Shown here: one piece after another, positions 1 through 11,153 of the stretch
How positions within the stretch are numbered: the first letter of the stretch is position 1
Layout of the letters: each line of letters opens with the position of its first letter
Source: Sipunculus nudus
Taxonomy: Eukaryota > Annelida > Sipuncula > Golfingiida > Sipunculidae
Direction of reading: 5' to 3'
Assembly: GCA_026874595.1 (NCBI GenBank)
Contig: CM049313.1
Location: 10,599,508 to 10,663,507 of the forward strand
Length of the DNA: 64,000 bases
Made by a program: the position numbers and the translations under genes
The notes under the pieces: model-generated
The model's input: only the letters and a program-made list of their open reading frames with translations
Told to the model about the DNA's origin: nothing
Database searches by the model: none

Positions 1-795
1 ATACTGATCAAAAAGGAGTCTTGCAAACATAACTGACACCACACTCATACATTCAGACGAGTAAAGTAAACCTGCAACAAATCACATTTCAATGATCAAG
101 CAAGAACCATATAAATAACACTAAATCTTTTAATGTGGTTAATCTGTTCTCCTTACGTGTTCGACATCAGTCCCTCTTCATGTTAAGACCAATGCTGTAA
201 GAATGACTTCAACGCAAGCTAGTACAATTACCTAAAGAGCTCAGCCTCAAGAAAAAGATAGAACTCATCAAGACCGTCGAAACAGGGGCAACAACTTAAG
301 GTGGCACGACTGGTCAAAATCCTAAAAATTGGTGTTTTTTCAATAAAAGGTATACATAATATTGAATACTGGGCGGATCTAATGCAGCTGAACACATTTT
401 GGGTCGCTTGGTGCATTTTGTGGAAAAGGGTGATTTCTATTCAGTAAACACCAAGATGTTATGACAGGGTGTTTGTAAACTAACTACAGCCCTGCCACAG
501 GCCTGTCAATCACTCTGCCCCCAGCCATCACCTGGGTCATTCAGCCAATCGCGAGGTGCAAGTGTTTAATTAATGCATGGGCCAAGTACCTCCGTGGCAA
601 GAACTGACGGTCGACGTTTGATAGCCTAATCTAATTAGCTGAGCATACAACTGATAAGCGTTGGAGAACAACCCTGACTCTAGCTAATTAGTGTGCAAAC
701 AAACCCGTCCTTGTGAATGATCTGTTAGTGTCATTGGCCTTTCTGTCTTTTTTTTCGGGTATGTTACGTCGAAACACAAATTTTCACTTGACATC
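1..795. other. Left-edge non-coding stretch
   Basis: No coding exon, RNA gene or recognisable transposon was found. A CCAAT-type motif (cagccaatcgcg, near 544-555) lies about 400 bases upstream of the candidate gene start at 946 and could belong to its promoter, but no TATA box at a convincing distance is visible. A 15-base motif at 301-315 (GTGGCACGACTGGTC) recurs inverted at 2999-3013 (see findings). Confidence 0.4.
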
Positions 796-945
796 ATGTT
801 ATTTCTGCTATATCGTAAGCCTATCGACAGATACGTAAAATTACTTTATAAAAAGCTGCTTCATATCCCAACCATAACGTCTTTGATATTCATACTGTCA
901 ACACCGCAACAAATAAATATTACGCCACCACCAAACGAAACTACG

Positions 946-1214
946 ATGGGCCGACGACGCAAATCCCGAATGCCACTTGAAAAACTGCAGCAGTTGAATG
1001 ATATCAAGAAGTCTCAGCGGGCCGAACCTACTTCCGTGATCAAACTGATGTCCAGCGACGATGAATCGTCAGATGACGGCATCTCTTCGTTTACGCATGA
1101 AGGAAAACCGGAGGCCGACACCTATCGACTTTGGCAGTGTTATCAACTAAACGCGCTATTGTCAGCCGCTGTTGTATGTGCGATCTGTCGTGAAGGAACT
1201 GTTGAGAGCTGAAA
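946..1214 (+). CDS. Candidate first coding exon of a small unknown gene
   Basis: The reading frame from the ATG at 946 (context acgATGG) gives a basic start (MGRRRKSRMPLEKLQQLND) and then an acidic Ser/Asp/Glu stretch (SSDDESSDDG). The same frame is open upstream to 796, but 946 has the better start context. The exon would end at 1214 before a strong donor (GTAAGT at 1215). The main frame stops at 1210-1212, just before that donor, while the +1 frame is open from 1151 to the donor and looks coding (RSVVKELLRAE). There is therefore a small unrecognised intron, a sequencing or real frameshift, or the model is wrong. No family was recognised; the basic-plus-acidic layout resembles small nuclear proteins only in a general way. 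Confidence 0.35.
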
Positions 1215-1389
1215 GTAAGTTTATTTATAAATAGAACAATATTTTATTTAGAAGAGACTCAGTGTCACTATATTCAATATCATATAATATCATTATGAGC
1301 CGTGAGCGATATGAGAGATATTGAGATATGTAGCTGCTTATTTCAGCGAAATGAATATAATTGACTCGTTGTTTTGAATTTTACTCCAG

Positions 1390-1494
1390 CGTGACGAGTT
1401 TGATCCTGAAGGTGCACAATACGCTCTTCCGCCTGTGGTTCTGGCATACGTTAAAGCCATGTATCCTGGGCAAGTGAAAGGCGAAATACGTCCG
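1390..1494 (+). CDS. Candidate second coding exon of the same unknown gene
   Basis: This is a 105-base (35-codon) open block between an acceptor (ttactccag, 1381-1389) and a donor (GTACGT at 1495). It reads RDEFDPEGAQYALPPVVLAY in its first part and continues with a Pro/Gly-containing helix-like stretch. It is phase 0 on both sides and joins cleanly to the next exon at 1767. Its join to the exon ending at 1214 does not keep frame, so the upstream model needs transcript support. Family unknown. Confidence 0.35.
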
Positions 1495-1665
1495 GTACGT
1501 AATAGCGTTGAAATATATAATGTTACGCACTAAACAGAGCATATAAACGGTTTATAAAACTAAAGTGTGTAAACAATGAGAGTCAAGGATGTATTAACTA
1601 TATAATTAGTAATTGTATATTCACGTTTATTTTGCACATGTTAAAATATAAACCTGGCGGTTGTA

Positions 1666-1689
1666 AATATATATATATATATATATATA
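1666..1689. repeat. (TA)n microsatellite
   Basis: About 12 perfect AT dinucleotides, inside the intron between the candidate exons 2 and 3. Confidence 0.9.
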
Positions 1690-1766
1690 CATTCATATAT
1701 ATAATTTATTAACTGTTTGATCAAAATATACGACATATCTGGTTTATTATGCGTTTTATTTTTCAG

Positions 1767-1817
1767 GGGGCCTACGCCGTGAACCTCCAGACCTTCTTGG
1801 AAGCTGTTAGTTGTTGA
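1767..1817 (+). CDS. Candidate last coding exon of the unknown gene
   Basis: The acceptor tttttcag (1759-1766) is followed by 17 codons, GAYAVNLQTFLEAVSC then TGA. The phase fits the exon at 1390-1494. A canonical AATAAA lies 36 bases after the stop, as expected for a short 3' UTR. The ordered donor, acceptor, stop and poly(A) signal are the main reasons to take this small gene seriously. Confidence 0.35.
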   Translation, partial: GAYAVNLQTFLEAVSC

Positions 1818-1852
1818 TTGTTTAATTTGTTGCCATTTATAGATTGCCTTTT

Positions 1853-1858
1853 AATAAA
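1853..1858 (+). terminator. Poly(A) signal of the candidate small gene
   Basis: AATAAA, 36 bases after the TGA at 1815-1817. Confidence 0.35.
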
Positions 1859-1959
1859 TCTTCTTATAAGATAATCGGGCTCCTTCTGTGACTTGAATGT
1901 GTGTGCATGATGTATGAAAGTGACAAACCACCGTCTTCCTATTCTTCCCTCCAATAAAC

Positions 1960-3100
1960 AATAAGTCCAGATTTCACATATGACTTGTATGTGTATGCGA
2001 GATTTGTATGATCCTTATAAACTCGTCTCGATTGTCAACCCCTAAATACCTATAAGGTTGTCAACCGTGATAAGTAAATCAATCTTCGTTCTCCTTGAAT
2101 GCCCATAAACCCCGCTCCCCTAGTTCCTGTGTAAACACGCGGTTACCTATTAGGCACGGCGATGCACCTGTTCTGCCGCGGGTCCCAGTAGTCGGGTGCT
2201 AAGCGCACCTTGGCACTCGGCCAAAACTGTAAGCTCCGCCTACTGAAACTCCATGCACGTGCTGTTTGACAGGTCGCTGGTGTGACAGGTCAAACTTTAT
2301 CGTTTTAATACGTTTTTAAAGCAAATTAGTCAATTAATCCATGTTATTATATCATGGTTTGATAGAAACCACCGTCTTGACCAAATTCATGTGACTGTCA
2401 ACATGTAGTTGTGGTTAGTTACGTGTGTAGGACGAATGATCTCTACGAATATAGTTTTTGGCCATTTTCTCGAAACATCATTTCACCTGAACACCTTATC
2501 TTTAGAGCGTTATTTCTCAGTAATCACTTGTCCGAAAAATACCATCTTTGAGATATATAATTGTTAATATGTCTTCTAAAAAGCGTTTTTTTTTTATTTT
2601 ACGCCTATTCTAAATTTGAAGGATTTTATTAAGGTAAAAGTAAAAAATGAAATGATTTGTGAAGATTTCAAAATTAAATACTCTGTAAAATCGTAATTTT
2701 TAAACTTAACTCACTAAACAAAAAAACGCCTGGGGATTATTATCTAAAAATTTCGATTTATTTAAGAAGATTTTCTGTATCTGCTTTAGTTGTGCTGGAA
2801 TAAACAATTTTGTGTTAAAAATTAAAATTAAATTAAAATTCTTACAAATTCAAACCTGTTCCTCGGAAACAAAGTTTATTATCACCAAACAATAGAGAAT
2901 TTTCTTAGCTTTCAGAAAATGTATACTTTAGGGGGTATAAAAGCATTAGATTGTTCCATGCAAAGGAAAAACTGAAACAAAGTCAGGTCAGGTGGGGGGA
3001 CCAGTCGTGCCACATTTACTTGAAATACCCATATTATCACCTGCGTTGATATTGGCAGACTAATGTACAAGCATCCCGCTAAGATGACCACCCCGGGGTA
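1960..3100. other. AT-rich non-coding stretch
   Basis: No exon or transposon protein was found. A short GC-richer patch (about 2130-2250) is followed by very AT-rich DNA (2440-2940). Confidence 0.5.
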
Positions 3101-3419
3101 AGAGTTAGGCCTGAACTTCTTTCAGGCCTCCAGACAGACCATTCGTGCCTGTTGTCGCATGTGATTCAATGCGAGTGTAAAGCTTACTCCAATACTTTTG
3201 TATAACCATACGGGTGATGTGCTGAGCGGTGTTCTTAAGACTCTTCCCGTGCTTCTTCATTTGTTGTATTGGTGCAGTGCAGAGGCAGCGCGATTTGAAG
3301 AATATGCAGACAAGTGTTCTTCTGCGTGGGTTATGAACCATTCATGTTAGGGTTTCACTTTCTTGCCATGGTTCGACATTGCAACATCAAAAAGAATGGA
3401 TTGAAATCGATTCCAGGCT

Positions 3420-4230
3420 GGTTCAATTCCGTCAGGTTTGTCCAACATCTGGAATTAGGTTGTGAGGATTTCCTGGAAGTGTGAAATTAGCTCTGTGTTG
3501 TGTGTTGCCATCACACTGAGTAAGGAGGCGTTTTTGCCGCCACGCTATTTGGTGTGTTTTTCTCCTCCCTCTTATGCCGTGCTTTCCCCGAAGTCTCTGG
3601 TGTACAACTGCACACTCGCAGCTCGTTTAATCTGGCTAGACTACGTGCTGACACCAAGGTGCAAAGGGTAATTGTGCGTGAGCTATTGTATCCAGATGAT
3701 GCTGCCTTTGTGTCTCACTTAGAAACAGATCTACAAGTACTATGCTTAGCGTTTGCAACGGCATGTGAGGAATTTGGCATGAGAAAAAGGATTAGATAGA
3801 TAATGGTTCTAGCTCAACCAACATCACTGTCACCGGTCATAAAGATAAGGACCCTCTGAAAGATAAGGGCCACTAGTAAATAAGTTCACATATTTAGGCT
3901 CTACTGTAAACAACACCAGAACATGGAAGACGAGCTGGACGTTCACATCGACAAGGCCTCCACCATCTTTGGAAGATTGAACCAAGAATTTCTGGAACAA
4001 CACGCATCTTTCTCTTTTGCTGAAAGTCAGGGTTTACCATGCTTTGTCCTAAGCACTCTCCTGTATGCAAGTGAGACATGGCCAAGTTACAGGAACCGGA
4101 GCACAGGTTCAATTCAGGTTGAATGTCTTCGTCGAATCTTCGCCTGGAAGGATCACGTCCCGAAAAGATTCATAAGAACTCGTTTCTTGGAACAGAAAGT
4201 CATTAGTTGGTGGGCTGCGTCACTTTTAAC
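3420..4230 (+). pseudogene. Dead non-LTR retrotransposon reverse transcriptase (C-terminal half)
   Basis: Fragments in shifting plus frames match the end of a LINE reverse transcriptase. Near 3615-3665 is a stretch of the type FNLARLRADTKVQRV, followed by the catalytic box LLYPDDAAFVSHLE (the usual Y-A-D-D with Ala changed to Pro). At 3923-4215 comes the thumb/C-terminal region (IDKASTIFGRLN, LSTLLYASETW, CLRRIFAWKDHVP). This is the widespread animal family whose copies are often misannotated as craniofacial development protein 2-like. Frameshifts, stops and the altered catalytic box show it is inactive. No endonuclease domain was recognised upstream. Confidence 0.8.
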
Positions 4231-4289
4231 TTCAGGTCATGATGCAAAGGTCCCCTTTTGCATTAAGGTACACTAGGACCACAGGAATA

Positions 4290-5760
4290 AATTTATTCAA
4301 AGACAGGGTAGACCTAGCAGGTTTTCAAAATAACTGCCGAAGAACACCAAACACCATATATTTTCTTCTTTATACGATAATGACAAAATTATTGGTAAAG
4401 TATACATTAATGTGGTCAACAAATAGAATGAAATAGGTTTCAGAATAAGTAAAACAACAGTTTTTAAAGTTCCATAAAATTCTTGGGGACAATATGCAAA
4501 TGTCAGTAAATTTATGTATCATCATTATAGCATTTCACATCTTTGCTTTTTAACATTTTTTTCTTTTATGATGACCCTTTTTATATATCATCTTGACACA
4601 GGCAGGAGAGGGTTGAATATGAGTAGATGTTCCTGAAAGGTGCATTTCACTGGATACATTCTTTGTTAACCTAAATAGATCATAAAAGCATAAAACATGT
4701 ATCAATATGTTTGTATTACCTAGAGAAAAACTGGTAAATTGACTATTACTTCCTGTAATGCAATGTCCGTACAACATATACCACACGGTCACGTAATTTG
4801 CTTATGTTGTGAATTTAATAAAGTTCTATTCATATTTGTTCCCACAGAAACCACCATATTGGATAAGAAAGAGTTAATTGCCCAATTCACGTCAGTAAAT
4901 TTTCCATGTTACTGCGATCAGCGTTGTTACCAGCAAATCACAATTTCAAAAACTTAGCCAAATTTTAGCTTTTTGACAGACTTTGTCAAACTGCACTGGA
5001 CGGTTTGAGGTTATACCGATACTTCTGAAAACCAATCCCCAAAATTCTGCTCTTAGATTAGTTTGATTTCCGGGCTATGGTGTTATTTATTATTTATAAC
5101 GGACCTAAATACAACCGCCGAATATCCGTTGATATTCAAACGAGAACGCACATTCGTGTATTAAAATTCCTAATTACTAAACCTTAAAAACCCAAATCTA
5201 ACCTGGAACTGACCTGCTTGAAAAATTTATCTGCAGGATATGGGTTGCATAAGCCTTTTGTACTTTTATCAAAACAAGATAACTCACTTGCTAATGAGTT
5301 AAACAGAATATTCAGTACTGTTGTAACCATTTAATTTGTGGAGACAAAGTGATATATGTGGTATGTCTTAATGACGAAATCAAAGCAATTTTAGGCAGCT
5401 TTTTAGATCAGTTCGTGACAAACTGAAAAAAAATATAAAAGCAGAATACCATCCTAAAAGCTTATGAGTGGTGTTGTGCTTAGTATATTATTTACAGTTA
5501 TAAATCCCTCATCACCTAGTGAGCTTAGAAGAAATCCTGAAAAATCCGCCCTACAAGAAGTTACAGCTATCCAGGAGCGCAAACGTTCTGGTAGATTTTT
5601 TTTTATATTGAAAAACATGAGAGACTTTACAAAAGTGATAAGATACAAATGACATAACAGTCATTGACGCTGTTTCTAATCGTCCAGCACTGAACAGATT
5701 TTACAGAAGAGCATAAGCTGTTGGATAGGATATGACTGAATGTAAGTTACTTAATATAAT
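4290..5760. other. Non-coding stretch
   Basis: AT-rich sequence with only short chance frames on both strands; no recognisable protein, tandem repeat or transposon end. Confidence 0.5.
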
Positions 5761-5762
5761 GT

Positions 5763-6117
5763 AGAGTGTGGTGGCGTAATCGTTAGGGCACTGAACTTGT
5801 GACCGCAGGGTTCTCGGTTCGCGCCCCGTTCAGACTGCTGTCTGCGCCAGGACTCCGCGTCAAAGTCTTTATCACAAGGGGGCGCTCTCACGACCTATAA
5901 GTGAATGATGGTTAGTCATGTAGGGCCCGCAAATGAAGAACGAATAATCTTCTAGCGCCTTTTATGACTGCTTTGGTTGTATGCTCCCCGGGGAGCCGAG
6001 AATGAACAGGCCCGAAAAAGGAGGAAGGGAAAAAGTGTTAAAGTTGGTTAAGACTGACATAGTCGATGATATTAACTATAAACTCCCACCTAAAATAAAA
6101 ACAAAATTAAAATAAAT
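5763..6117 (+). mobile_element. tRNA-derived SINE, full-length
   Basis: The head is tRNA-like: an A box (TGGCGTAATCGTTAGGGC, near 5771-5788) and a B box (GGTTCTCGGTTCGCGCC, near 5808-5825) at the spacing of a polymerase III promoter. The body of about 230 bases contains the block gcaaatgaagaacgaataat and the element ends in an A-rich tail (aaaataaaaacaaaattaaa, 6091-6116). A 5'-truncated copy of the same SINE sits at 39137-39345 at the equivalent place in the duplicated segment, so the SINE was probably present before the duplication. Confidence 0.75.
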
Positions 6118-7054
6118 GAGTTCATCAAAACTGTTAAATTGCATGTTTTCACTTATGTATATGAAAAGGTTTATACCCTTGGTGTGAACATTCATCTGCT
6201 GTCAGGGACTGATAACGGAATTTGCTATATCCGCCATTTCCTGTGTGTGCTCCGGTTTTGGCCCCGTAAATACAATGCAAGTTTTGCTGTCGAGAAAACT
6301 CGTTTAGCTATATGTTGTTTTTAAATTGCCAGAACATGCTGAAAAGCCACAAATCATTCCAAATAGATCTAATGTATGTATTCAGGGAACAGAGAGACAG
6401 ACCTTGTGGACTTATTGATGCGAGATAAATTATGTATGTATTCCACTTGGTTAAATCTTTCATAAAGAGCATACATTTATGCTTTTAATAACACTTCGAT
6501 GCTTTACTTTATAAACTCAGATTTAATTTTTAATTGTTAAACTTGCTGTGGATTTATGCCCTATATTTGTTGACTGAGGATTGTATTTAGTGAACCTACA
6601 AGGTGCATTCATGTCTGTTAAAAGCTCATAGATACATGTCAGAAAGTATTAATAAATTATGATTTAATAAATCTTCTTTAAAGGTTAATCTCTAATAAAC
6701 AACCTTTACTGCTAAATTGTCTGTGATTTTATGCTCTATATATATCGACTGATGATTGTATCGGTTAAAAGATTGCCTCTGCTAAGCTCATAGATAACAG
6801 ATATTAATGAAACAAAAACAAGTTAAAATTTATGAAAAATTGCGTAATTTTGAGACAAAGGTCTTTCTTCAGACGAATATATTTTTGAGGTACTTCCATG
6901 TTAAAGAAGATCTTTGCATCATAACTTGCAGTCAACGGCCTGAATAACAGTAATTAATGATTAATAAAAGAACCAGCAGTATTATAGGTCAGGTTTTAAT
7001 ACTAAAAAAATAAAAACATCAGCAGTATTATGGGTCAGGTTTTTTTATACTCAC

Positions 7055-7084
7055 TTTCCGTGCAGTTTTGTCCTCCATACCGCT
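7055..7084 (-). pseudogene. Truncated copy of an EGF exon 3' end
   Basis: The last codons of an EGF exon (YGGQNCTE) and its donor (GTGAGTATA) recur here, about 165 bases from the same position in the 7220 exon. The intron block that follows (gtcaggtttt, accagcag, ttaataaaa, tttgcatcat) is also repeated at about 6890-7050 and 7090-7215. The exon's 5' part is missing and there is no acceptor, so this is a partial local tandem duplication rather than a usable exon. Confidence 0.75.
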
Positions 7085-7219
7085 TTCTATGGCCCCAAGG
7101 TACTTCCGTATCAGAGGGGACCTTTGCATCATGATTCCAAGTAAAATGCCTAATTAACAGTAATTGGTAATTAATAAAAACACCAGCAGCATTAAGGGTC
7201 AGGGTTTTCTTATACTCAC

Positions 7220-7336
7220 TCTCCGTGCAGTTTCGTCCTGCATACTCCCCCTGACATTGGCACCTGTAGTTACCATCATATGTAGAGTAGCACGAGCCTC
7301 CGTTTTTACAAGGTCTTTCTGTGGGGCACACGCTTG
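7220..7336 (-). CDS. EGF-like module exon (duplicated partner of the 40.2-kb exon)
   Basis: This 117-base exon, read on the minus strand, encodes one EGF domain with six cysteines: C-P-T-E-R-P-C-K-N-G-G-S-C, then YRCQCQGEYAGRNC. Pairing would be the usual 1-3, 2-4, 5-6. The acceptor is ...ttttag at 7337 onward and the donor is GTGAGTATA just left of 7220; both junctions are phase 1. It has the same length and very similar sequence to 40246-40362, including flanking intron sequence. Secreted EGF modules usually mediate protein-protein contacts; no calcium-binding EGF signature is present. Confidence 0.85.
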
Positions 7337-7849
7337 CTAAAACCATAAAACGACCAATCTATATATGTATGTATAATAAACAACTGAATTGGAAGCATCC
7401 TCTTAATGTAATGTTTGGTTTTTATATTAAGCTTGTTATTTGCTTGTTATTTCGTTTGTTATGTCTTCGGCAAAGAAATGTTTACGTGAATATAACCGCA
7501 TGACACGGTCGATTTTAATGGATTATTAAGCACGGATCGGAGGACACAAAAATACTCCAAATGAAAAAAAAATATATTATACATTTCACTCCATCCCCTT
7601 GTATTCACCTGTTTTTTCCATGAACATTTTAATTAGTTAAAATTCAAGTGGACGAGTGTAGTGTAGAAAGTAAAAAGTTTCTTTAAGAAAATGAATTATT
7701 CAGTCTACATTTTACAACATATCAGACCCACGTTTGGCTTGATTTCTTTGTGACATGTAGTATCGGAAGAAGGGGTATCTACAGATCCTGATAAAATAAA
7801 ATGCGGAATAAAAATCAAGGAATGTTCCGCTTAAAGAAAAGTGAAAGAG

Positions 7850-8250
7850 TTCAAAATTTCCTAGGATTCACTCGGTTTTATATAATTGCTAAACCGTTAT
7901 ATGAACTGACTAAATGTTTTGCAAGGACCAAGCATTCAAAGTAACTCAGGTATGATTGACATCATCAAGTAGCTTTTGAAGAACTAAAATCCCATAGTTG
8001 CATAACACCAGTATAAGTATTTGCAGACCTTCTTTTGCTCCATACAGATGCCAGTTCACAATCTTTAGGTGCAGCATTATACCAGACACAACCAGGTGGA
8101 ACGGATAGACTCGTCGCTTTTGCTAGTAAAGGACTCAGCAAATCAGTAAAGCACTATTTAGCCCAAAATATATTTTTGATATTAAAATCAGCAGTTAAAG
8201 ACAAATTCTATGATTTGCGTCCAACGCAAAAAAAGACCAGATTCAAAGGA
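7850..8250 (+). pseudogene. Gypsy-type retrotransposon RT/RNase H fragment
   Basis: The remnant starts with the RT thumb region (FLGFTRFYIIAKPLYELTK-like, about 7857-7910) and continues into RNase H (LHTDASSQSLGAALYQ, with the first catalytic Asp in TDAS, near 8037-8085; then VAFASKGLSKSVKHYL). This order is typical of Ty3/Gypsy pol. Stops and frameshifts between the pieces show decay. No LTRs, integrase or gag were found around it. It begins immediately after the end of the duplicated segment. Confidence 0.85.
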
Positions 8251-8439
8251 ACTGTGCATCTTGTACAAAGAACGGAAGAAATTGTATTTTATTTGCCCTG
8301 GACAACAAGCAAACAAGTCGACCAGAGGTCACGCACTTGCTGAAAAAACTCTGACATTTGAAGACAGATAACCAGAACATGTCATTAGGAAGACAAGGAG
8401 GAAGAAAATGAATATTGACAAAGTTACGATGGAAATAAT

Positions 8440-9700
8440 TATTTGACGTGTTTTCTTGACCTTGACCTTGAACTTTGACCTATTAAAGAATGAACATACT
8501 GCTTCAAGAAATCGTTCCGATATACGATGGGTGAAAGTTACAAATTGATACCTGGTAAACTGTGGCTTGTAGAATGCTATATAACAGTGGCAATAACCAG
8601 CAAGAAGGCAAAATTGAGGACAACTGACAAACAGACTGTTATACTGAAAAAGTGAAACAAAGCTGAGACCAGATGACTTAACGAAAGTAATGAAGAATAC
8701 CGAGAGGGAGAATATAAGCTATAGTTTATGTAATTAAGAGGAATAAAAAATAAGCTATAGTTTATGTAAAAAAGGTTTACAGTTTCGGAGATATGGGCAA
8801 AAAGTTATATATTGTAGCGAACAGATTCCGAAATTAAAAAAAATCAACCTCCAGATATTAGTATATGACATAAGATGTATCTGATTTAAAAGGATTCCTG
8901 CAAAACTGTGGAATGTAGAATGCTATATGTAAGACGTAATAACCAGCAAGTAGTCGAAATGGAGGACAACTGACAGAGAGACTGAAAAACTGACACAATG
9001 TTGAGACCAGATGATATAACCAAGATATGCAGAAGACTCAGAGAAAGAAAATAAGCTATGGTTCATATCATTCAGGTTTATAGTTTTTGAGATATGGCCA
9101 AAAAAAGAAACGATGTAGTGTTTCATATGCAGCGCCACCTAGCGGCTGTTTTCTAAAAAAGAAAAATAGGTTTTGAGATATTTGTGCAAGACATAGGATA
9201 TATCAGCTTCGAAAGGATTTCTGCAAAACTGTGGCCTGTAGAATGCTAAATGTGAGACACATGAACCAGCAAGAAGGAGAAATTGAGGACAACTGACAGA
9301 CAGACAGACAGACAGACAGACCTGCTGACAAAGCGACACAAAGTTGAGACAAAATGACTAGAACGAGTTATGGAGAAGATGCAGAGAAAGAAAATTGGAC
9401 TAAGTTAGGACCAATTTTTACAAAGTTATGATGAAAATAAAATTTCAAAGTTTTTATTCCTTGACCTTGACCTTTGACCTATGTTGACAAAAAAACATGG
9501 TTCCAAGACTTTTGACTTTCCACAACCCTGTTAGTTTCAAAACGATTGCTACAAAATTTGGGCTAGGAGTACTGACAAAAAAACACGCCTTTTCACAAAC
9601 AGACTTACGCAACTGACCAACATGCTTTCCGAAATTGAAGATTTCCTGTAAGCAATGAACAGGATTTTCAGCTAGTACTACCATCAAAGTGCCGGACTAG
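8440..9700. repeat. Tandem repeat element, ~335-bp period, with TGACCTTTGACCT motifs
   Basis: A block containing aactgtgg, gtagaatgctat, aaccagcaag, gaggacaactgacagaca and tgagaccagatga occurs three times, with the shared gtagaatgct anchor near 8569, 8915 and 9238 (spacing 346 and 323). The set is bracketed by ttgaccttgacc stretches at about 8456-8481 and 9459-9481. A short (GACA)n run lies at 9294-9321. It looks like a non-autonomous mobile repeat, but termini were not resolved. Confidence 0.65.
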
Positions 9701-10139
9701 ATAGTTCATTTTAAATTACAACTTATTTACAAGCGATAAACTTGTATAAGTAATGGATACTCTAAAAAGGTATTTATAGTATATTCTGTTGAGTTATACA
9801 TTTTGTATATTCTGTATATTCTCTAACAAAATAAAGAAACAAAACGTTTAAAATGGGGAAAGTAGTACCTTTGAACCACAAAGCACAGCAGAATTCGTGT
9901 TTATTCTTGACTGAAAGTATTAGATTGCCCAATGGTGAAAGCGCATATTTTGTTATGCCCTTGGTTTACCGATATATATGGATTTTAAACAATATAGATA
10001 CAAGGTATATATTTGGAAATTATTTTGCGTTCTAGAATACCAAATTAACAATTTACGGTAGAGGTAACTACTTCTCGTATATAAAAACGTCTATCACGTG
10101 TCACATCACATAAGGAGATTGGAAAACACAGGATACAGA
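9701..10139. other. Non-coding stretch
   Basis: AT-rich, with no coding or repeat signal recognised. Confidence 0.5.
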
Positions 10140-11153
10140 CTTATTTAATGATGTATTGTAGGAATATTACAACAAGTGACCAATGGGCCATGACGCTCAG
10201 CCGACTGGCATGTTGACAACATATCCTGGCACAGGCAACTAATTAAGATAATGTAGGTGGCATCATACTTCATGCATATTAGCTGAAGTTCATTAAGAAC
10301 CATAAGCACACCAAATTTGATGACAGTCCATCCAGTCGCTCCTGAGAAATCTGGCAATTTGTGTGTATTTTGCCTTATTTCTAGGATGCTCAAACATGGC
10401 CTCAGATAATTACAGGATTCTGAGGAAAACTTTTGAGAGACTCTCAGAATGTTAAGTAAGAAGATTCTAGGTCCAATGGTAATGATTTGTGCCTTGCTGT
10501 GGTATAAAATTTTCAATTATTTTGGGGGTGCCTATAGGCCCATAGCTTGGAGAATATGAGTAACAGAGACCTAATTTAAGGTTTCCAAGAAGACTTTTCA
10601 TGGACCCCCTGGATGTCAAAATAGAACGTTCTAGGTCCAATGGTTATGATTTGTGCCCTGCTTTGGTATCAAATGTTCAATCATTCTGTGGGGGGGCCAA
10701 TATCTTGGAGAATATAGAAAACAGAGACCAAATTTCAGGTTTCCAAGAAGAATTTTCATGGACCCCCTGGATGTCAAAATAGAAGATTCTACTTCTAACT
10801 GTTATGATTTGTGCCCTGCTTTGGTATCAAACTTTTCATTATTATGGGGGGGGGGGGTACTTATATAAGACCTTCAGCTTGAAAAATTTGGGTAAGAGAG
10901 ACCTAACTTCAGGTTTCCAAGAAGTTAGTTTTTCATGGTCCTTCCTGGTTGTCAAGTATGGAGATTCTAGGACCAATGGGTACGATTTTAGCACTGCTAA
11001 CGGATGACCGCATCATAAAAGGTCTCTAAAATAGAGAGAAAAAATAATGTCTCAAAAAAAATTGTTAAAAAATTTGAGGTGGCACCACCAGTGTGCAGGA
11101 ACTGATGAAACACTCCTTGATTTTTATGCATGCAAAGAATAATGATGATAGAT

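Larger units (their letters stand above)
5925..7735. repeat. Left copy of a duplicated gene segment
   Basis: This stretch is colinear and in the same orientation with 39137-42433. Shared landmarks include the SINE tail, the block around 6150-6180 (tttcacttatg, acccttggtgtgaacatt), the sequence around the EGF exon (7200-7345) and a final block at 7635-7735 (ggacgagtgtagtgta, ttctttaagaaaatgaatta, acatttacaacatatcagac-like). Compared with the right copy it lacks about 1.7 kb, including the position of the 42132-42257 exon; the break is at about 7560-7615. Confidence 0.85.

Noticed and set aside
3105-3341. 78-codon minus-strand frame
   Set aside because: Basic and uncharacterised; considered as part of the adjacent LINE but on the opposite strand and without RT motifs.
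5464-5652. Paired plus- and minus-strand frames of about 62 codons
   Set aside because: Mirror frames in AT-rich DNA with no domain or splice context.
5763-5840. Functional tRNA gene
   Set aside because: A and B boxes are present but the acceptor stem and anticodon arm do not fold convincingly and a SINE body with A-rich tail follows.
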